From Congeria kusceri (lineage: Eukaryota > Mollusca > Bivalvia > Myida > Dreissenidae): a stretch of DNA of 64,000 nucleotides. The stretch spans positions 76,471,974 to 76,535,973 of the forward strand of contig CM051025.1 of NCBI GenBank assembly GCA_027627225.1, read 5' to 3'. The notes below the pieces were generated by a model. The model saw only the letters and a program-made list of their open reading frames with translations, searched no databases and had not been told where the DNA came from. Positions 1 to 12,690 of the stretch are shown piece by piece; position 1 is the stretch's first letter; each line of letters opens with the position of its first letter. The position numbers were made by a program, and so were the translations under genes.

Positions 1-1307
1 CATTTATTCATTTAGGTGTTTATTTCAACATAAATAATGTTAATGTGTCAACTATTATTAGTGGATTGATATTAATTCGTAGATTTCATATAAATTATAG
101 TCCTTATTCCAGATCCAAGTTATTTTATAATTTAGTAGTATAACGCCTAAAGTCATACATTTGAAGTATGGAATGAAAGTCACATATGGCCACAGTGACT
201 ATCTCGACAATGGAAAATAGTCGTTCCCCTATTAAGGACCTTGGCCATCTTGTACTCACTATATAAAGGTTACAATATACTAATTCCAATCCTTATGTTA
301 TTTAATGTAAAAGCGATAACTTTGACCAAAAATAAATGCAACATTTTGCACATAGGGACCCTCATAACCATAATTTTTCTTAAAGAGCATTCGAAGCTGA
401 ATTGATTTAAGCAATAAAAAGAGTATGTCATGTGTTATGTAAGAAAGAACTCGACGCTAAACAAAGTTGACTGTTTTATCGACATCTTTTTAGCGGCTAC
501 TTTCTAGTTGAATGTGACCCGCTCAGCGCAAGTGTCATACTGTAGTCTCCAATCTTAAAACATATCAGTAATTTATTTTTGCATACCAATGATTACCCTA
601 CCAACATCTCAAAAAAAGAATATCAAAGCAAGTGTCTAAACCTTAAAACATGTCTTCGAGTTAAACTTGTTGATTTATTTAGAGAGTACAGCCCTACATC
701 TCTTATTTATTTAGTGTATTGTGACCTATAGGACAACTTAAAGTTTTGATATCGCGATAAAAACCCAATTCTACATGATTATTAATATATTTCTTATGTG
801 TATGCACAATTTCAGACCGATCCACAAAGTAGAAATGCTTGAAACGCATTTGAGAATGATGTCTGATAAGCAATCTGGCTTAAGTTGTTTTCAGTGCTTT
901 TATTATATGGGGTGCCTGAGTCAAATTGTGTACTTTATTCATAGACATCAGTCACAATACTAGCATATGTTTACATACTTCCATGCAAGAGAGATAAACA
1001 TTGTATAAAACGTGTTCAATTTTGGTTTTAGCATGATTTAGTGTGCTGCAAGATGCACAAGACGGGTTTCCTTACTGTTTTTCTTTTTTTTTAATTGAAA
1101 AAGCGGTTTTCGCGGTAAAAATCGTAAAAAATGCATATTGAAATCATGATATCTATCGCATGTTTTCCAAGAAACTTATTACAACCAATAACATGGTGAT
1201 TTTATATACACATTGCCCCTTTAGTGCCGCTCCCTCTTTTGTGTTTACTAAACAATTCAACGTCGTTCACAGGTTTGTCGTTTCGTTCACTCATATATAG
1301 TGTAACT
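1..1307. other. No gene recognised
   Basis: AT-rich sequence with frequent stops in all frames. The only open frame of note (775-963, 62 codons) starts with no visible context and resembles no family I know. No repeat structure was recognised. Confidence 0.5.
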
Positions 1308-2286
1308 ACGGAATCCGGTTAGTGCCATATGAAATATTGTGTCTCGACCCTTGAACGCGAGGCACGAGAATTGCGCGAAACATGAAGCGAGACAAGATAT
1401 TCCCGCGAGACATGAAGCGAGGCACGATATTGTAAAACGATATCTCGAACTGTCGCAGTATCCCATACCACGAAATCTCGCGGTAAAATATCGTGTCTCG
1501 CTTGGTGTTTCGCGCGATTCTCTTGCCTCGCGTTCAAAGGCCGAGACACGAGATATTATATCGTTCAAATATCGCGTGTCTCGCGGTAGATTTCAAACCA
1601 CGACACACGAAACACGAAGCGAGACGCAAGAATTGCACGAGACACGAAGCGAGGCACGATATGGTATCTTTCATGTATCGCACGATTATCTAGTATCGTG
1701 TCTCGCTTCGTGTCTCGCGGTAAAATATTGTGCCACGAGATGCGAAGCGAGACACGATATTCAGGCGTGAATCGATATTCGGGCGATATTTGAACGATAC
1801 AATATCATGCCTCGCTTCGTGTGTCGCCCGATTCTCTCGACTCGCTTCGTGTTTCGCGTATCGTGGTTTGGAAATCTACCGCGATACTCGAGATTCGGGC
1901 GATATTTGAACGATGCAATATCGTTCCTTGCTTCGTTTCTAGAGTGAATATTATTTATCGCTTCGTGTCTCGATTCGCATCTCGTGCCTCGATCTCTAAA
2001 CGCGAGGCACGAGAATTGCCCGAGACACGAAGCGAGGCACGATATTGTACCGCGAGACACGACGAGAGACACGAGAATTGCGCGAAACAGGAAGCGAGAC
2101 ACGATATTTTGCCGCGAGACTTCGTGGTACGGGATACTGCGACAGTGCGAGATCTCGTGTTACAATATCGTGTCTCGCTTCGTGTCTCGCGGGAATATCG
2201 TGTCTCGCTTCGTGTTTCGCGCAATTCCCGTGTCTCGCCCTTGCCGTAAGAGGCACGATATTTCATATGGCCTAACCGCATTCCGT
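1308..2286. mobile_element. Long terminal-inverted-repeat (foldback) element built of short palindromic words
   Basis: The left arm begins ACGGAATCCGGTTAG at 1308. The right end, read on the - strand from 2286, begins ACGGAATGCGGTTAG. The arms stay alignable for roughly 190 bp, through shared landmarks such as CCATATGAAATAT, GAATTGCGCGAAACA and CTGTCGCAGTATCCC. The centre (about 1500-2095) is filled with degenerate copies, in both orientations, of words like CGAGACACGAAGCGAG and GCACGATATT. This word composition keeps several frames open on both strands, giving Arg/Glu-rich spurious ORFs. No transposase is visible, so it is a non-autonomous foldback or MITE-type element. A transcript would form a very long hairpin. 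Confidence 0.75.
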
Positions 2287-2587
2287 GGCCATTTCGTGAA
2301 ATAAAAGTGTTAATTTTTAGTGAGCCTATTTAAAATAGCTAAAGTCTGCCATTAATTCTGATAAAATAAATACCGACTATTCTCCGTTTGTATGTTCGTT
2401 GACATTGATCAAAATTTAAAATGTATGTAGAAGTTGACTAACTTTAGGAAACCATAAGAATAATTACATAAGGTCACTGTTAAATAAGTGAATTTTGAGA
2501 ACTGAAGACGTTCTAAAGGCTATACGAAAAGTCAGGACGTGGCGAAATAGAAAGGTGCGACTCCCAGTTCCTTTCTGGCCCTTGTGT

Positions 2588-3299
2588 GAAAATTTCAAAG
2601 AATAGGTCCGGCTTTCCCCCTCCTTTTGAGCAGCACCCTTTACCTTTTCTTCTGATCCTATAGATATTTCCCTACTAAGGCAACACTTGTTGTTTTCTTA
2701 TACAAGCGAGGAGGTCGTCTTAAGTACTTTCCGAGGTCACGATGTCAATGTTGGTGCACCATGTCTTTGTATATCATCAGAATGCGTCCACCTTAAAATA
2801 AGTCATTTGCAAACTCGACACAATGATACCAATAACTATCTACATTGGCGGTGATCTGACTTTTGTGCAGCAGATATTGGGACTTGACAACAGTTTGCCA
2901 GGGTACGTACTGGTGTCCCTGGTATAAAGTTCAAAAAACGAAAGAAGGCGGTGATATATCCAAGCCATGAATGTTAATGCAATAGAATTGTTTTAGAATG
3001 TTACAATAACGTTATGTGTTTGCTGGGACCAAACGTGAGGACATAATCAACGTAACTATATCTCAAACTAAAGAACAATTAACCGCTCTTGGTGTGGTAA
3101 GTGTGGAAACAAGACTTCGTAACAAAGACAAATTACCGAGTTTACTTGCTACAGATTATTTTTCAATATATTATCACTGTCACCAAGAAAATTTATATGA
3201 AATGCCAATATTAGGGAAAGATCTAGGGTCAAAAAAGGTACAGGGTGCTGCTCAAAAGGAGCAGGGTGGAAAGCTGGACCCGTTCTTTGCCATTTTCTA
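2588..3299. mobile_element. Element with ~60-bp terminal inverted repeats
   Basis: Left end 2588-2649 and right end 3231-3299 are imperfect reverse complements. They share the order GAAAAT, CAAAGAA, GGTCC(A/G)GCTTTCC, CTCCTTTTGAGCAGCACCCT. A third, short copy of the terminus with its own small inverted repeat lies at 3465-3515. The interior has an open frame on the + strand (3016-3300, GTG start, 94 codons) that runs into the right terminal repeat. I recognise no domain in it. It may be a relic of a transposase or captured sequence, or chance. Confidence 0.55.
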
Positions 3300-3808
3300 A
3301 TAAATTAGTACATCCATGGTATTTATCAGTTAAATGCTTCTAAATAATGCTTCTAAATAAGGTTTTTTAAACATTGTCTATTCATTTGCCACTAAACATG
3401 TGCAAAAATATATTGAAATTCAAAAGATATTCATCATTTCTGTGCTTACCAGCCCAGAGGAGCAGAAGGAGGGGAACCCAAAAGGAGCAGGGTGCAGCAC
3501 CCTGCTATTTTGCTCGGGACCTTTCCTATACCAAGAACGCACTATAATATATGAAAACTTACGTACATAAAAAAAGTGTCAAAGTATCCCTCTCCTAGAC
3601 GTTACAGACGCAGAAACATAACTTTCATATAAAGGATACGTGACTGAATAAATGAACAAACAAATGTTTGTTGGCTGCGAAATAGTACAGCGAACAGTTA
3701 CTAGCATATACAGGTAGAGTTTTATTGAGCCGTATTTTAGCTAACTTAAGCCCATAGCGATACGCTTGACGGAGTCAACCGCTTTGAGACTCAGATTGAA
3801 AAACAAAA

Positions 3809-6800
3809 ATGGCTGCCCAAGATCCAGTTCACCAAAAACCAAAATTAGACAATCCTCATGGAATGGAACCGTATGATCTAGGCGGCAGTGATGACTTAGG
3901 TGCCTTAAGTAAAGATCAACAACAAAAATTAAATAAATACAAGGTAAAACTTTTCATAATGTCTATTTGTTTTTTTTTGTCAATGGTGTCATTTATTATG
4001 TACTCCGCATCGGTATTCTCGCGGTATCTCTATTTTCGCGGTAATTGTTTATCTTTGGATTTTCATTCTTAATTGTCAACATCTAACATATTTTTGGTTT
4101 TCTTTAAGAAAATAATAAGTTATAAATTAATTCATTCGAATTTAAACAAGTAATATGATTTGAAACCATAAATATAAATAACTTTCTTATCAGCTTGCAG
4201 CTATCTGTAGACGTTAGGGGGTCAATGTCTACACTTTCGTCTGCTTGAGTAAATATAAATGAAGACTCAAATTATTGTTTTGTTATACTTGTTAAAGGTT
4301 ACAATCCAACAATTTAAAGTGTATTTGTGTTTGTTTATACACTAACAGCAAACTTATTTCAAAACAAAAGTTTTACCGCGAGATTACCGATAACGTAATT
4401 TTTCAAGATGGCTGCATGGTGCATTGAAAATCAGAATAATTTAATGACGAATTCTTTACTTTTAAACACAATTTCCATTTGTTATTTTCATGAAATGGTT
4501 AAATTTATAGCATTTTATTGAAAGAAAATGTTTTGTTGTTTTTTTGCTCCAAATATTTACTTAAAGGTTAAGTACCGCGAGAATACAGATGAAATTCACA
4601 CATATCATGGAAGTGTAGGTACCTATTTTCGAACCTTTTGTTCGTGCGCTATTTACATGTAAGCAAAGTGTGTAAAACGTCATCCAATTATGTGTACAGC
4701 AGCTACGGTAAACAATCTGTACAGTCGTCGCAAAATTATTGGAAATATGCATAAAAAAATTGTATTTACTATCATAATTTAGTTTTGTTAAACAATTTTA
4801 TTAAAAACACTATGACTTTTTATGCATTTCAAATAGATGTACATATTTCTTAAATTGAAAGTATTTTTCTGAAAGAAAAACTCCCCTTTGAGTTCCCCTT
4901 TCGGCTGCATCGGAAAAACAAGTGATGATCATGTGATACACCATGTGTTCGTTATTGATAGATGTGGGTTCGAGAATAGGTCAGTTATTTTTAGGCCGCC
5001 ATGACAGTTGAAATAGCAGGGTGGCGACAAAATACGGTGTAAATTTTCTAAAACATGCAGAATCTGTGTCACTATTAATGCATAAAAATGTGCACCAGAG
5101 ATTGAAATAGTGATCTATAATGCTGTTTTCAAGAATGCTTTTGCAACAAAGTCTACAGGCCAGGGTACATCCTTAGAGGTTCGAGAACTGGTACTTCCAT
5201 GATATGTGTGACTGTCTAAAACATGAAATAAGCAAAATAGAAAATAAGTATGAATATATACTTAAACGTATCAGCTATTTTGAAAGAAAAAAAAATCTTT
5301 AAAGTGGAAATGTTCCAAATTAACTTCAAATCAGATAGAGAAACATTAGCATTAGCCTTCTTTCCTATGGATTCAACCAACCTTACAGGTTACAGTTTCA
5401 CGTACTTCATATTTAACTTATGTCTAAATTGCATATGTCCGAATTATATTTAATTTTTTGTCTAAATCCCCACAGTAGGGGGAGAGATGTTTGGTGTATC
5501 AAATGGCCCGGGAGACCAATATTACTGGGATCTAAAATCTGACCAAAGTCTATATCCCGGGACCTGGAATCATTCCGGTGTGTCCAATTCCCATATAAAA
5601 TCCCGTATATTCCCGCCCCTTGGGCAAAATATTGAAGATGAAATTGCTACAAAGACAGGCAATATAATATTAACTAATTTAACATGTTAAAATACCTAAA
5701 AAATCAACTTTGTCATTATTTTATTATTAAATATGATTTCAGTTTTCATAAATACTCATGCAGATGCTGGCAGAGTTTGGTTGGACACATGACATAAAGC
5801 AATATTAAAGGCCCTCCAAATAAATTCTTTCAATATGCTAACTGAACACTTTGTTTACAGTATGAGAAACTACAATAATGTCTTAGCGTCTCATTGTCTA
5901 ATTAATAAGACATGCAATAAATTTAGTGTTACGTTTTGTATAGGGTTAAATTCGCTGGCAAGTCTAATTGTCCAAAGACCATTTCAGTGGTGGAAACCTG
6001 ACAGTTTAAATTGTCATAAATTTCTATGATTTGCTACAATTAAGTTATGCAAATTTGACATCAGGGTACTATTCCGCACATGTGCTCAATGTTTTTTTCA
6101 TCACTTTAACAGCTCAGTGTGTTATGACTTATAAAAAAATTCCAACAGTCTCGCTGTTGTGATAGTTCTTATTACTGAGCACATATTGTTCAGGGTCATG
6201 CCTTCATAAGTAAAACATGATTTGTTTTCTTATTTTAACCATTGCAGATAAAGACCAGGATAGAAAATGAGAAGTATCTCCGGGAGCATCCAGAGGTAGA
6301 ATGTCTGGTGTCAGGATTTTTACAGTAAGTATCATGTGCTGCACATACGGGAAAACTGGGCTTAATGCAAGTGCGTAAAGTGTCGTCCCGCATTAGCACT
6401 TTCCGCCTACAGTGGATTTATGTTTTGAAGAGACTTCCTTGAAACAGAAAATACCATAAAAGCGGAAAGTGTACAGGCTAATTCGGGAAGACACTTTACA
6501 CACATACATTAAGCCCAGATTTCCCACTATGCGCCTCTTTTTTTTTTCTTCTCACTATGAGAAGTCCTAATGTAATTTGTCAATTGGTGTTGATAGATGT
6601 ACACAATTTGAATGTTAAGACTGTGGTGTCCTCTGGAAGTTTTTTAGCAGCGTTCCAGAAGTATGCATGTCAAGTTATAGCTATATTTTGTATATAGAAT
6701 GCAATATGGTTGGTGAGAAATATTTAATACAAAAAAATAAGTGTTGATACTCTTTGTACAAATTTGCTTCAACCTTGTATTAAGGTTTAATATCTTTAAT

Positions 6801-7754
6801 ATGTTTACATATTAGTATGATAGCATAATATGTGCATGATAAATGAATGTTAAAACATTTGACTAAACTTAAACATTCTCCAATTACAGAGATGTACTTA
6901 CACGCAGACCAGAAAATATCAGGGAATTTGCTGCCGGTAATGTTGTTAAATTATTATGTTATTTTGCTGTTGTTTTGTGTGTGTAGCTATCAATTGATTC
7001 ATATATGATTTGTAGTAGTTTTTGTTTAACTGTAAGTTATTTATGTATATATTTGTTTAACAGTTACTTATTTATTATTAAAGGGGCTATGTCAGTGAAA
7101 AATTGGCTTCACATTGAATTATACATAAAAATGTATTGTAGAAATGAGCTATACTTATACATACATGTGCAATAAATAAATAATAAATAATATAATACAC
7201 AATGAGATATTTGATAAAAGCAAATAAACAAAAATGTTTGAAATAACTAAAATCCCAGATGGGCATCAAACTTAGGAGCCATACTAAGAAATGACAGTAG
7301 ACAGCGCTTGAACCAACTGCGCTATTCTGCTTGGTAATGAAATGTGTGTAAACTATGGTTATACAAAATAGTCCCTTTAATGTGTATTTATATATTTCAT
7401 GTGTAATATGGTTAACATTCAATATTATCAGATTGTGTGATGCTCTGTGGTCAATTTGATTAAATGATGTAATAATTTATTAGCATTTTCTATAATCTTT
7501 CTACATGCTATGCGACACAATTAAAATTCCTTCACACATCTTATTTCTGTTGGAAAAAATCCTAATCGTCTTAATACATAATTTTATGTTTATTTAGCTT
7601 TTTAATCTTCAGTGCATAGCCATAGATAAGGAATGTTTTATATGTATTCATTTCAGAGCACTTTACTGATCCAGACCTCCCTGCTGCCATTGAGAGAAAG
7701 CTGGAAGATAGACAACAGAGAATTAAACAGAATCGATTCCTGCAAAAAGTGTAG
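3809..7754 (+). CDS. RIIAD1: RIIAD1-like protein (RIIa domain-containing protein 1), 4 coding exons
   Basis: Exons: 3809-3943, 6248-6324, 6890-6936, 7657-7754. All junctions are GT-AG and the phases agree (357 nt, 118 aa). The start ATG sits in AACAAAAATGG, a good Kozak context. Residues 1-45 are a polar leader ending in LSKDQQQKLNKYK. Residues about 46-108 form an RIIa/DPY30-type docking-and-dimerisation helix pair: exon 2 carries NEKYLREHPEVECLVSGFL, exon 3 RRPENIREFAA, exon 4 EHFTDPDLPAAI. This order and spacing match the RIIAD1 family, which is about 90 aa in vertebrates; the present protein has a longer N-terminus. The RIIa fold in PKA regulatory subunits and sperm proteins binds amphipathic helices of AKAPs; that role here is inferred from family. 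It is convergent with ALDH7A1. Introns contain MITE and SINE copies but no disruption of the frame. Confidence 0.9.
4566..5220. repeat. Inverted repeat pair in RIIAD1 intron 1
   Basis: CACATATCATGGAAGT (about 4599-4614) recurs as its reverse complement ACTTCCATGATATGTG (about 5193-5208), spanning roughly 0.6 kb. This could be a decayed inverted-repeat transposon. Flanking duplications were not evident. Confidence 0.4.
6344..6537. mobile_element. Palindromic MITE-like element, diverged copy (RIIAD1 intron 2)
   Basis: Member of the window's commonest short element. The outer arms read GGGAAAACTGGGCTTAATGC...GCATTAAGCCCAG...CCC. The conserved centre is CAGTGGATTTATGTTTT, then GAGACTTCCTTGAAACAG and CCATAAAAGCGGAAAGTG. 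It starts 20 bp after the exon-2 donor. Confidence 0.75.
7078..7382 (-). mobile_element. SINE-like element with tRNA-like module (RIIAD1 intron 3)
   Basis: The ends read TTAAAGGGGCTAT and, reversed, TTAAAGGGACTAT, i.e. short terminal inverted repeats. On the - strand about 7335-7255 reads AATAGCGCAGTTGGTTCAAG, like a tRNA D-arm/A-box, with a degenerate B-box-like stretch downstream. Probably a tRNA-derived SINE or SINE-MITE hybrid. Confidence 0.5.
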
Positions 7755-8078
7755 ATCTTCTAGGCTCAAAAAGGACATTCTTACTTTCCATTATGAATCA
7801 GAGTCTCATTAACATTTTTCTCTTTATATAATTCCAGTAAGAAACAGTGTAAGCACTATTTCATTAATTTAATATTTGTGGAAAAATTAAAGTTTTAATA
7901 CAAATGAAAAAAATACTTTGATACTTTGATCCTTTTTAAGGCTTGTGTTACTTTTTGTATGAATTATAATAATACAAGCATTTCTTTTCTAATTGCATTA
8001 ATTTCGTGTCCTGTGATATTGTGTTATTTAAAATCCTATTTTTTTCTTTCTGTATGTTAGATATTTTGTATGTACTAC

Positions 8079-8084
8079 AATAAA
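8079..8084 (+). terminator. Putative polyadenylation signal of RIIAD1
   Basis: AATAAA 325 bp after the stop codon, followed by a T-rich stretch. It is the best candidate 3' end, giving a 3' UTR of about 340 nt. Confidence 0.4.
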
Positions 8085-8302
8085 AAATTTATTTCAATAT
8101 AGTTAAGCATGCTTTAACTTTCCTTAAGGCTTTTGTGTAAGAATATCATTGTTGCACATGTATATAAATTTGAAATTTTCAAATAAGTTGGTGGTAGTGC
8201 CTGATATATTGAATAACATGGCACTTTATTGAATTACTGGTAAGCAAGTACCGAGAACTAGTCCAGCCAAACCATCAGTGTAATGGAGTAACCAATTTTA
8301 CC

Positions 8303-8745
8303 TTAAAGGGACTTATTCACAAATTTTCACATTACAATATACTTTGTCTTCAATTTATTTACTAAAAAACTTCTGGACTACGAAACCCAAATATCTTCTG
8401 TCTAAAAAAGCAATAAAGAGAGAAAAATATGCCTCTGTAGGGGCTTCATCCCAAGACCTCCAGATTAAGTCTGACACGCTAACCACTCGGCTATAGGAGC
8501 TTGTATAATGAGATGTGTAATTTTAACTCTGTGCGAGTGGTACACATATTTGGAAAAACATTGACAAAGGCTTAGCCTTTATAATTTTTACCATTTCTAT
8601 TAAACGACACATTTTTTTGGTAAATTTCAATATCAGGAGTGTTATTTCGCTCCGTTATATTATGTGTAGCTTCCTTTTGGAAATCAGTGACAAAATATTT
8701 GGAAATTGTCGATTTGTTAATCTGTGAATAGGTACCAAGTTTGAG
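8303..8745 (-). mobile_element. Short element with tRNA-Leu/Ser-like module
   Basis: It begins AAAGGGACTTATTCACAAAT and ends with a near-inverse, AATCTGTGAATAGGTAC. On the - strand 8510-8440 reads TATAGCCGAGTGGTTAGCG followed by an anticodon-arm-like CAGACTTAATCTG, resembling tRNA-Leu(UAA). A diverged homologue of its second half is at about 46440-46660. Interpreted as a tRNA-derived SINE, not a functional tRNA, because the T-arm is degenerate. Confidence 0.5.
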
Positions 8746-9189
8746 ATATCAGTGGTACAATGTTTTTCAAGATTGCCTTGCCTTCATCGTTTAATCCCTA
8801 CATCGGAAATGTTTAAGCAATCTTTCAGACACCAAAAACTGGCAGGTTGTTGTAATGTTTATGCAGTCGTATTTTAAGGAAATAAGGTGATTAATAATCA
8901 CTGATTATGGTATTGTGCGATTTGATTGACCTGGCACTCCTGACTATTCTTCTTATTTTCGTAAATCTATTTTAAGCTACATGTACTAATCTAGATAGGA
9001 GACTTAGATGCAAATATGTATTGGTTAAAAGTCTAAAACACTAACCACCGCGCTATTCTTCCCAATTCTTGTTGGTGGGTGCTTTTGTTATATGATTATG
9101 AACTCCATTCTTCAGACACTAGATATAAATGTTAAACTGATATAAATAGAACAGCCAAGCACTACTGGAGATTTAAGAGTGCCAGGTAA

Positions 9190-10470
9190 ATACAAAAGGG
9201 CCATGATTGTCCAAAGGGCTCACCTGAGTTCTGGCAAAGATTAAAGCCTTACTGTTGTGAAAGGCTTGTGGGAATGTACGCCATAATGTCCTTAAATAAT
9301 TTGTCTAGCTGATTTACTCTCATATATAGAACAAGTAAGGATCTGGATATATTTTCTCTTCCCTGGTATCCAACTTTTTGCAGGCAATTTAGGAGCAATA
9401 GTGTTAATGCTGCAGTTCTGAAAGATAATGGCAACCGCTGCGCACAGGTCATGTCATGCTTGCCGGCTTGTTTCAAAGAGTCGAGTGTATTGCCATTTAT
9501 CCGTCCTATATTGACATTCGCTTTAGATTTTATGGTCATAGACAAACTGTGCAAGTTTGGTCGAGACTGGTTGAAAATGAAGTCCCCGTCTTGCGACAAA
9601 TTCATTTTTACATTAATTTTCACAATTAAGTGGATATAACTGATGTGGCCTGTCATTTTTGCTGCTTGTGTTGAGATCTTATTGCCATACAAAACATGTG
9701 GAAGTTTTATAAAGATTGAATAAAAAAGAGATCTCGATGCACAAAAAAGGCAATTTTTGCTAACAAAGGGGACATAACTCTGATGTTTGTTGCCCAATCT
9801 GACCCATTGTTGGCTTCTGCTGCAGTTGTATGAACACATACAATATGTGGAAGTTAAGTCAAGATTGGAAGAAAAATAAAGTCTCTATGAACAAAAAAGG
9901 CAAAGTTTGCATTTTTTTCCACATACAAGGGGCCATAACTCCGGTGTCTATGGTCTAAACTTACCCATTTTGGCTCTTGCTTAAATATTTTGGTCTCACG
10001 CAAACTGTGGAAGTTTGGTCAAGATTGGAAGAAAAATGAAGTCTTATTCAAGGTAAAATGGCATTTTTTGTCTATTTTTCAACAAAAAAGGGGGCATAAC
10101 TCTGGTGTTTGTGGCTTAATCCGGCCCAATGTTGACTTCTACTGTGATATTTTGATAATACACAAACCGTGGAAGTTTGGTCAAGATTGGTAGAAAACTG
10201 AAGTCTCTAAGAATGAAAAAGTTAATTTATGCATTTTTTCCCCACAAACAAGGGGCCATAACTCTAAGGTTTCTGGACCAATTTGGCCCAATATCAATAC
10301 CAACCAAGATTTTATGGTCATACACAAACTACGCAAGTTAGGTCAAGATTGAATAAAAAATGTAGTCTTTATCGCGATAACGGGCCAAATTGTTGACGGC
10401 ATACGGACGCCGCCGGAGAGGTCCCCTATACAAGTAGCTCACCGAGCACTTCGTGCTCAGGTGAGCTAAA
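9190..10470 (+). repeat. Interspersed repeat of the agggcc...ctcaggtgagct type
   Basis: It starts AAGGGCCATGAT...GGGCTCACCTGAG and ends CGTGCTCAGGTGAGCTAAAA, so its termini are inverted (CTCACCTGAG / CTCAGGTGAG). The interior is a diverged tandem array of ~150-200 bp units around GGGGCCATAACTC, TTATGGTCATACACAAACT and GGTCAAGATTGG, then a terminal GACGGCATACGGACGCCG. Homologous copies are at 13.93-14.85 kb. The 196-codon - strand open frame over 9249-9839 is a shadow of this repeat. Confidence 0.7.
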
Positions 10471-10646
10471 AATTGCACAATACATTGTATATATTAGGGA
10501 AGATTTCTAAACCTTGTATATTTGGTAAATTGATGTTATTATGGGCTTGTTAGGTCTGAATAAAGTCTGCATATTCTTTCTTTTATACTACCACTTGAGA
10601 CTGCCTTCATCGAAATGCTTGTACTTTGACAAAACATTAAAAAACA

Positions 10647-10784
10647 TGTGGCGCGTCGTGAGAAAACCGGTCTTAATGCATGTGCGTAGTGTCGTCCCGG
10701 ATTAGCCTGTGCGGACTGCACAGGCTAATCTGGGACGACACTACGCACATGCATTAAGACCTGTTTTCCCATGACACACCTCAC
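10647..10784. mobile_element. Palindromic MITE-like element, short form
   Basis: A near-perfect palindrome of about 138 bp: GTGGCGCGTCGTGAGAAAAC...AATGCATGTGCGTAGTGTCG, then GATTAGCCTGTGCGGACTG, then the inverse of the first half. It lacks the CAGTGGATTTATG spacer of the long form, so it looks like a one-hairpin derivative. Confidence 0.8.
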
Positions 10785-10789
10785 ACATT

Positions 10790-12690
10790 TTTCATGCATG
10801 TGGAAATTCCACATATTTGATATATGTACAGAAACAATAGTACACTAGTTCTCATCACATTGTTATGCTTGATTACATATCCAGTAACTGGCATTAAGCA
10901 CTAGGCTTACTATAGTGCGAAAACATTGACCTGATCCTGCTTACCTAAATTTTCGGGTTAAATATCTATTATTAGTCGGCCGGTTCAGAAAACATATCTA
11001 TGAAAGTTCACATGGCCCACTATTGACAAATGTAGTAATTTAATTTAAGGTTAAATAAAGCAAGGGTATATCGATCAGTTCTACTGACAGTCATATCGAG
11101 GAGAATTAGCTTTGTATTTTGTAATTTTTGCAAGTGGGTTTGTAGTTGAAGAAAACTCAATCACATTTTTTTTTTCTTCATCAGTTTTTGTTCTTAATAA
11201 ATATTTTATTCAACCAAACAATAATACACATGAAAATAGCAAACATAATGTCACAGGCAATGTCGATCAAGGAAAAAAGAACTACTGGTTTGTAAACCAT
11301 TCAGATGTGTTATCAATAATTTCTTTTGCTCTGGAACCTTCTGTCTTTCTGGTGTCTGTCATTATTGCTTTGAAAGCCAAAACTGAAATCAGATATGTAG
11401 ATCTACATTCTACATGTATTCATTCATAATCAAACACCACATCCATGATATTCTTGTACACCGTATTGTAAATTTCGTTTAAAAAACATTTCGATAGCTT
11501 ACCCCAAGATTTGATCGGTTGATCAGTAGACACACATACCACTACACCATCGCTCCTTGCTTAAAGCTAGTGGTAACTAATACTGCATTCATTCGTTAGT
11601 AAAACTGAATCTAAAATAAGTTTTTAACCTACATTTTTATGATCAACTTCGAAACATAATTTTGACTTCAAATTCAGCTCATGAATCTTCTTGCATAAAG
11701 GTTAGGATCAGTTCAATGTTTTCGCACTATAGTAGTAATTAATTACAAAATTTAGAAAATATATTAAGTGATTTATTACTATCCGTAATTGACTGGTTGA
11801 ATATACTTCACACAATATCTTTAATCATTCCTCTTACTCCGATGTTTATTGTACAGATAGAGAAAAGACTAAGAATACTTATTCGTATATTTATTATCAA
11901 TGCACACATTATTATACACACAATTTATCAATCAAGAAGCACCCTTTGAATAATAACACTTTATAATAAACATATTGGATGCCATCATTCCAAAACAACA
12001 GATTCCAAAGTGATAAACACATCAAACAGTAATCGAGCCTAAGAAAAAATAAATCTAAGTAAAAACACAATTGTCAACATGATCTTACAAGAAAAAATAC
12101 CTACATGTGTTGCAAAATATTCAAATATTAAACATTTGTAATATCAATACATCTAATACTGGCTAACAAATGCAGAAAAACAAGTACCTAAAACAAATTA
12201 TACCTTTTAAGCACAATAAAAAATAGAAAAGAATCCTACCAACATATTCAACAAATCCGTTGGACGAGGCATTTTGTCATTCATTTCTTAAATTAATCAA
12301 CATCGTGGTATTGCAGTACATGTGTATTTAAAGTCTCCACAAACAGTGTTGTTAACGAGTATTCCAATATCATTTGCATCAGCAAAAATACCAAAGTAAA
12401 AAAATAGAAACAAATATACTGTTTTAGAACTATTCAAAACACTGTCATACCATATAATACCTTAGTGTGCACACTGTGATATTCCCAAACCCTGGTATGT
12501 TCAAAACTTATTGTAATCAGTATTACAACAATATACTAAATACTGATTCAATGCAAAAATGAATCAAATTAAGAAAGAAAAATTTCACAAACGTAACAAA
12601 AATACATTCTCATTTTCATATGTCAGAATGAAAGTATTGTTCCTTTGTACATCACAGATTGTATGCAGCCTGCTTGCTCTTAGAGTCCAC
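10790..12690. other. Convergent intergenic region, no gene recognised
   Basis: AT-rich, no conserved exon seen on either strand. It should hold the 3' UTR of ALDH7A1 (- strand). Candidate AATAAA motifs on the - strand (TTTATT on +) occur around 11844 and 11887, about 0.8 kb past the stop. Confidence 0.4.

Noticed and set aside
1287..2304. Many Arg/Glu-rich ORFs on both strands
   Set aside because: They mirror each other across the inverted repeat and come from its word composition; no domain seen.
9249..9839. 196-codon - strand ORF, longest non-repeat-looking frame
   Set aside because: Lies in the interspersed repeat at 9190-10470, no recognisable domain, and matches segments of the related repeat at 14 kb.
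11112..11429. 105-codon + strand ORF
   Set aside because: Non-ATG start, low-complexity Phe/Ser/Asn composition, no domain and no neighbouring exon.
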